64,000 nucleotides of DNA from Salinimicrobium gaetbulicola. GTDB lineage: Bacteria > Bacteroidota > Bacteroidia > Flavobacteriales > Flavobacteriaceae. The translations under genes were made by a program, and so were the position numbers. The stretch is taken from positions 496,001-560,000 of the forward strand of contig NZ_JBHTJP010000035.1 of NCBI RefSeq assembly GCF_042676025.1. The letters are read 5' to 3'. Shown here one piece after another: positions 61,215 through 64,000 of this stretch; position 1 is the first letter of the stretch; the number at the start of each line of letters is the position of its first letter. The notes beneath the pieces were generated by a model. The model searched no databases. It was not told the origin of the DNA and worked only from the letters and a program-made list of their open reading frames with translations.

Positions 61215-61230
61215 TTACGGGAATCCGTAA
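61215..61230. promoter_or_regulatory. Palindrome between the M16 operon and the DUF4199 gene
   Basis: TTACGG-GAAT-CCGTAA is a perfect 6+4+6 palindrome in the 172-bp divergent region. Possible operator; no regulator is known. Confidence 0.28.
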
Positions 61231-61312
61231 TGCCTGGGCTAAATTAACAAGCCGTTAAGGGATAAATAGGTAGAATTTTTGGAAATTTATAGAAACCACA
61301 AAAACAGCATTC

Positions 61313-61777
61313 ATGAAAAGATCCTCAGTACCTTTAGTTTACGGAAGTTTTATTGCCGTTGGACTGATCGTATATTTCTTAATCCTTTCATTGTTCGGTT
61401 TGCATGAACAACCTGTTTACAGTGCCTTTAATATTGTAATTACCGGGGTGGGAATGTACCTGGCCATTAGAAAATACATGGCTTTAAAGAAATCAAAATT
61501 TGTATATCAAAAAGGATTTTCGGTGGGTCTTACCACCGGATTTATCGCGACCGTTATCTTTACGGCCTTTTTCGCTATATATGCCAGTGAACTTAACCCT
61601 GAATTTTCAAAAGAACTGTTAATGATGTGGGAAACAGACTGGTTCGTGAATATAGGTATGCTGGTCTTCACCGTGGCTCTTATGGGGTTTGCTACCACTT
61701 TTGTTATGACCCTGGCCATTATGCAACGGTATAAACCAAGCTGGAATACTAAGGAGGGTCAAAAACACACTTATTGA
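61313..61777 (+). CDS. DUF4199 membrane protein
   Basis: A 154-residue membrane protein with four hydrophobic helices at about 9-28, 35-50, 68-90 and 108-133. GFSVGLTTGFIATVIFTAFF is typical of the family, as is the Bacteroidota-wide DUF4199 layout. The function is unknown. It has a promoter-like AATTTTTG at 61274-61281 and is separated from rplU by a promoter. Confidence 0.8.
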   Translation: MKRSSVPLVYGSFIAVGLIVYFLILSLFGLHEQPVYSAFNIVITGVGMYLAIRKYMALKKSKFVYQKGFSVGLTTGFIATVIFTAFFAIYASELNPEFSKELLMMWETDWFVNIGMLVFTVALMGFATTFVMTLAIMQRYKPSWNTKEGQKHTY

Positions 61778-61787
61778 AAATAAAGCC

Positions 61788-61818
61788 TTTGCAAATTAAT
61801 TAATTAGGAGTATATTTG
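61788..61818 (+). promoter_or_regulatory. Promoter of rplU-rpmA (TTTG-N19-TATATTTG)
   Basis: This is the best complete promoter in the window: a -33 TTTG at 61788-61791, a 19-bp spacer and the -7 box TATATTTG at 61811-61818. The leader then starts at about 61822, with a small CGCCTG/CAGGCG hairpin. Confidence 0.65.
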
Positions 61819-61822
61819 CACC

Positions 61823-61842
61823 CGCCTGAAAATATGCAGGCG
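61823..61842 (+). promoter_or_regulatory. Leader hairpin of rplU
   Basis: CGCCTG (61823-61828) pairs with CAGGCG (61837-61842) with an 8-nt loop, right at the predicted 5' end of the mRNA. It could be a stability element or part of ribosomal autoregulation. Confidence 0.4.
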
Positions 61843-61869
61843 AATAATAAACCCTTAATTAAAGACGCT

Positions 61870-62358
61870 ATGTACGCAATTGTAGAGATAGCAGGGCAGC
61901 AATTTAAAGTTGCAAAAGACCAGAAGGTATTTGTACACCGTTTGGCAGGAGAAGAAGGAGATAAAGTTTCTTTCGACAAAGTTCTTCTGACAGGTGATGG
62001 TGACAACATTACTCTTGGCGCCCCAGCTATAGACGGAGCTTTGGTTGAAGCAAAAATCACCAGGCACCTAAAAGGAGACAAAGTAATTGTTTTCAAAAAG
62101 AAAAGAAGAAAAGGTTACCGTGTTAAGAATGGTCACCGTCAGGCCCTAACTGAAATTTCTATCGAAGGAATTTCTGTTTCAGGTTCTAAGAAATCAACTT
62201 CGGCTAAAAAAGAGGAAAAATCTTCTAAGAAAGAAGAGGCTCCAAAGAACGATCTTAGTTCAAATACAGTTGCCGAATTAAGAGAAATGGCTAAAGAAAA
62301 GGGAGTTGAAGGATATTCTTCAATGAAAAAAGCCGAATTAATAGCTGCTTTAAGCTAA
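61870..62358 (+). CDS. rplU: 50S ribosomal protein L21 with C-terminal extension
   Basis: A 162-residue L21, against about 103 in most bacteria. Residues 1-103 are canonical (MYAIVEIAGQQFKV, VFVHRLAGEEGDKV, KKRRKGYRVKNGHRQ). A lysine/serine-rich linker at about 104-128 leads to a helical tail at 129-162 (LSSNTVAELREMAKEKG, YSSMKKAELIAALS) resembling a SAP/HeH/Rho-N-type nucleic-acid-binding fold. ATG at 61870 is used; TTG at 61816 lies in the promoter. rpmA follows by 26 bp in the universal L21-L27 order. Confidence 0.95.
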   Translation: MYAIVEIAGQQFKVAKDQKVFVHRLAGEEGDKVSFDKVLLTGDGDNITLGAPAIDGALVEAKITRHLKGDKVIVFKKKRRKGYRVKNGHRQALTEISIEGISVSGSKKSTSAKKEEKSSKKEEAPKNDLSSNTVAELREMAKEKGVEGYSSMKKAELIAALS

Positions 62359-62384
62359 AAGTTTAATAGTAAAAACGAAACAAA

Positions 62385-62645
62385 ATGGCTCACAAAAAAG
62401 GAGTTGGTAGTTCCAAGAACGGTAGAGAATCAGAATCGAAACGCCTAGGTGTGAAGATCTTTGGTGGACAAGCTGCTATTGCTGGAAATATCATCGTTAG
62501 ACAAAGAGGTACTGCTCACAATCCTGGAGAGAATGTGTATGCAGGAAAAGACCATACTTTACATGCCAAAGTTGATGGTATCGTAAAATTTACTAAAAAG
62601 AAAGACAACAAGTCTTACGTTTCTATCGAACCGTTCGAAGTATAG
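62385..62645 (+). CDS. rpmA: 50S ribosomal protein L27
   Basis: An 86-residue ribosomal protein near the peptidyl-transferase centre. The N-terminus MAHKKGVGSSKNGRESESKR, given in part, and the core VRQRGTAHNPGENVYAGKDHT are canonical. There is no Firmicutes-type N-terminal extension that would need cleavage. It is the second gene of the rplU unit, followed by a terminator. Confidence 0.97.
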   Translation: MAHKKGVGSSKNGRESESKRLGVKIFGGQAAIAGNIIVRQRGTAHNPGENVYAGKDHTLHAKVDGIVKFTKKKDNKSYVSIEPFEV

Positions 62646-62670
62646 TTGATCCTTGCTTTTTAAGATATTA

Positions 62671-62702
62671 AAACCCTTTCTGGATTCAGAAAGGGTTTTT
62701 TT
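62671..62702 (+). terminator. Terminator of rplU-rpmA
   Basis: AAACCCTTTCT (62671-62681) pairs with AGAAAGGGTTT (62688-62698), a perfect 11-bp stem, 6-nt loop and T-run. Confidence 0.9.
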
Positions 62703-62740
62703 GTACCTTTAATAGGCTAACCCCTTAATAATTAGGGATC

Positions 62741-63064
62741 ATGGAATATATTACCGTATATACCACAACAAATGATAACGAAGTAGCAGTTCTTCAAAGC
62801 CTTTTTAGTGGTAGGAATCTAGATTTTAAAGTTCATGAAGACCAGGTTACTGCCTCTGGAAAGAAAGAAAAGTATTTTCAGGTAGCAGAAAAAGACCGCC
62901 AGGTGGCTCGGGAACTGCTTCATGAAAGCGGTTATCTAAACCTGGAACATCCGCATAGGGAAGCTTCTTCCACTAGGGGGAAGAAATGGATGTTCATTTT
63001 TCTGGCTGCTTTGGTACTGGTATTGGTAGCGATTCTTATTGGCTGGTTCATGACGGCACCATAA
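62741..63064 (+). CDS. DUF2007-like protein with C-terminal membrane helix
   Basis: A 107-residue protein. The N-terminal part (ITVYTTTNDNEVAVLQSLFSG, later KYFQVAEKDRQVARELLHE) has the layout of DUF2007, a small signal-transducing-type fold that often precedes membrane or zinc-ribbon parts. Residues about 84-104 form one membrane helix (WMFIFLAALVLVLVAILIGW). The function is unknown. It is a single-gene unit between terminators. Confidence 0.75.
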   Translation: MEYITVYTTTNDNEVAVLQSLFSGRNLDFKVHEDQVTASGKKEKYFQVAEKDRQVARELLHESGYLNLEHPHREASSTRGKKWMFIFLAALVLVLVAILIGWFMTAP

Positions 63065-63093
63065 AAAAAGCCTCTCCGTTAGGAAAGGCTTTT
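63065..63093. terminator. Bidirectional terminator
   Basis: AAAAGCCTCTCC pairs with GGAAAGGCTTTT (one mismatch, 4-nt loop), with A-run and T-run flanks. It lies between the convergent DUF2007-like gene and ahcY. Confidence 0.82.
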
Positions 63094-63112
63094 CTGCAGA
63101 TACGGGTATTTA

Positions 63113-64000
63113 CTAGTATCTGTAATATTCCGGTTTGAAAGGACCGTCAACAGTTACTCCAATATACTTGGCCTGTTCTTCATTTAACTCGGTCAATTCA
63201 ACTCCAATTCTGTCCAGGTGAAGCTTGGCAACTTTTTCATCCAGATGCTTCGGAAGCATGTACACTTCATTCTGGTATTTATCTGTGTTTTTCCAAAGTT
63301 CGATCTGAGCTAGAGTTTGGTTTGTAAAGGAGTTACTCATTACAAAACTCGGATGTCCCGTAGCACAACCTAGGTTCACCAAACGACCTTCAGCTAAAAG
63401 AATGATATCTTTCCCGTCGATCGTGTATTTGTCTACCTGAGGTTTGATCTCGTCTTTTGTGTCTCCGTAGTTTTCATTCAACCACGCAACCTGGATCTCA
63501 TTGTCAAAGTGCCCAATGTTACACACGATGGTCTTATCTTTCATGGCCATAAAATGTTCGGCACGTACAATGTCTTTATTTCCTGTAGTAGTGATCACGA
63601 TATCTGCTTTAGGAAGTACGGTTTCAAGTTTTTTCACTTCAAATCCGTCCATCGCTGCTTGTAATGCACAAATCGGGTCGATTTCAGTAACAGTTACAAT
63701 TGAACCTGCGCCTCTAAACGAAGCAGCTGTACCCTTACCTACATCGCCATATCCACAAACCACAACTCTTTTTCCTGCAAGCATCACATCTGTCGCACGA
63801 CGAATCGCATCAACAGCACTCTCTCTACATCCATACTTGTTGTCAAATTTAGATTTTGTAACAGAGTCGTTCACATTGATAGCTGGCATAGGAAGTGTTC
63901 CGTTCTTCATGCGCTCGTAAAGTCTGTGTACTCCGGTAGTAGTTTCTTCAGAAAGACCTTTGATGCCATCAGCCAGTTCAGGATACTTATCAAGAACCAT
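63113..64000 (-). CDS. ahcY: Adenosylhomocysteinase, C-terminal part (window edge)
   Basis: S-adenosylhomocysteine hydrolase cleaves SAH to adenosine and homocysteine and so keeps methylation reactions running. The 295 residues seen are the C-terminal two thirds; the 5' part lies beyond the window, and the ATG at the very edge is only an internal Met. Visible: GCRESAVDAIRRATDVM, the NAD-binding CGYGDVGKG at about 82-90, GHFDNEIQV, and the C-terminal KPEYYRY with the conserved Lys-Tyr tail that reaches the partner's NAD site. The gene is intact as far as it goes. Confidence 0.96.
   Translation of the reverse strand: MVLDKYPELADGIKGLSEETTTGVHRLYERMKNGTLPMPAINVNDSVTKSKFDNKYGCRESAVDAIRRATDVMLAGKRVVVCGYGDVGKGTAASFRGAGSIVTVTEIDPICALQAAMDGFEVKKLETVLPKADIVITTTGNKDIVRAEHFMAMKDKTIVCNIGHFDNEIQVAWLNENYGDTKDEIKPQVDKYTIDGKDIILLAEGRLVNLGCATGHPSFVMSNSFTNQTLAQIELWKNTDKYQNEVYMLPKHLDEKVAKLHLDRIGVELTELNEEQAKYIGVTVDGPFKPEYYRY

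Noticed and set aside
61816..61869. Upstream TTG start for rplU
   Set aside because: The TTG is inside the promoter box, and canonical L21 begins at MYAIV (ATG 61870).

Overview
The window looks like an ordinary chromosomal stretch of a Bacteroidota bacterium of the family Flavobacteriaceae, most likely a marine Gramella/Christiangramella-like organism; this genus guess is inference. The pointers are the gliding genes gldE and gldD, a secreted protein with a type IX secretion (T9SS) C-terminal domain, DUF4270 and DUF4382 lipoproteins, an ECF sigma/FecR/TonB-receptor trio, TAnnTTTG promoter boxes just before many genes, almost no Shine-Dalgarno sequences, and G+C near 40% by eye. I see no rRNA, tRNA, insertion sequence, prophage or CRISPR array. 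Coding density is very high and several convergent gene pairs overlap at their 3' ends.

Layout. 1-3.2 kb: the end of a succinate dehydrogenase operon (sdhC partial, sdhA, sdhB). 3.2-5.8 kb: a transaminase and an omega-amidase that together fit keto-acid/methionine salvage, with a DUF1440-like gene between them. 5.8-17.2 kb: an Ig-like lipoprotein, comF, a coiled-coil membrane protein, glyS, a 988-residue T9SS cargo, xth, an OmpA lipoprotein and another lipoprotein. 17.2-18.3 kb: a small stress-type cluster (hemerythrin, DUF2892 protein, and an unlisted 31-residue membrane peptide) below a CRP/FNR-like palindrome. 18.3-23.0 kb, minus strand: a tight five-gene unit panC-panD-flippase-hydrolase-like-radA. 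23.1-27.4 kb, plus strand: a degenerate GT5 protein, a DUF4270 lipoprotein and glmS. 27.6-29.5 kb: atpD-atpC. 29.8-35.5 kb: a complete seven-gene Mrp Na+/H+ antiporter operon, then mgtC.

36.0-49.1 kb holds the biotin genes bioF, bioD, bioA and bioB, with a SET-domain gene and a ketosynthase gene between bioA and bioB. The set is split by a 7 kb surface-signalling block (37.8-44.7 kb): ECF sigma factor, FecR anti-sigma and TonB-dependent receptor on the minus strand, and three lipoprotein genes (two DUF4382, one with a four-fold internal repeat) diverging from them. This block is the best candidate for a little-described system here. 49.1-64 kb: cupin/JmjC-like gene, recX, rng, a 29-residue polybasic protein, HU, mutY-ssb-gldE-gldD, a DMT transporter, a 48-residue membrane peptide, an M16 peptidase pair, rplU-rpmA, and the 3' part of ahcY.

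How the parts work together: respiration and ion energetics (Sdh, ATP synthase, Mrp) sit beside cofactor synthesis (pantothenate, biotin) and envelope functions (T9SS, gliding, TonB uptake). Transcription units are mostly bounded by clear hairpin/T-run terminators, many of them bidirectional. Several start codons lie only about 5-8 nt after the predicted -7 box, which suggests leaderless or nearly leaderless mRNAs.
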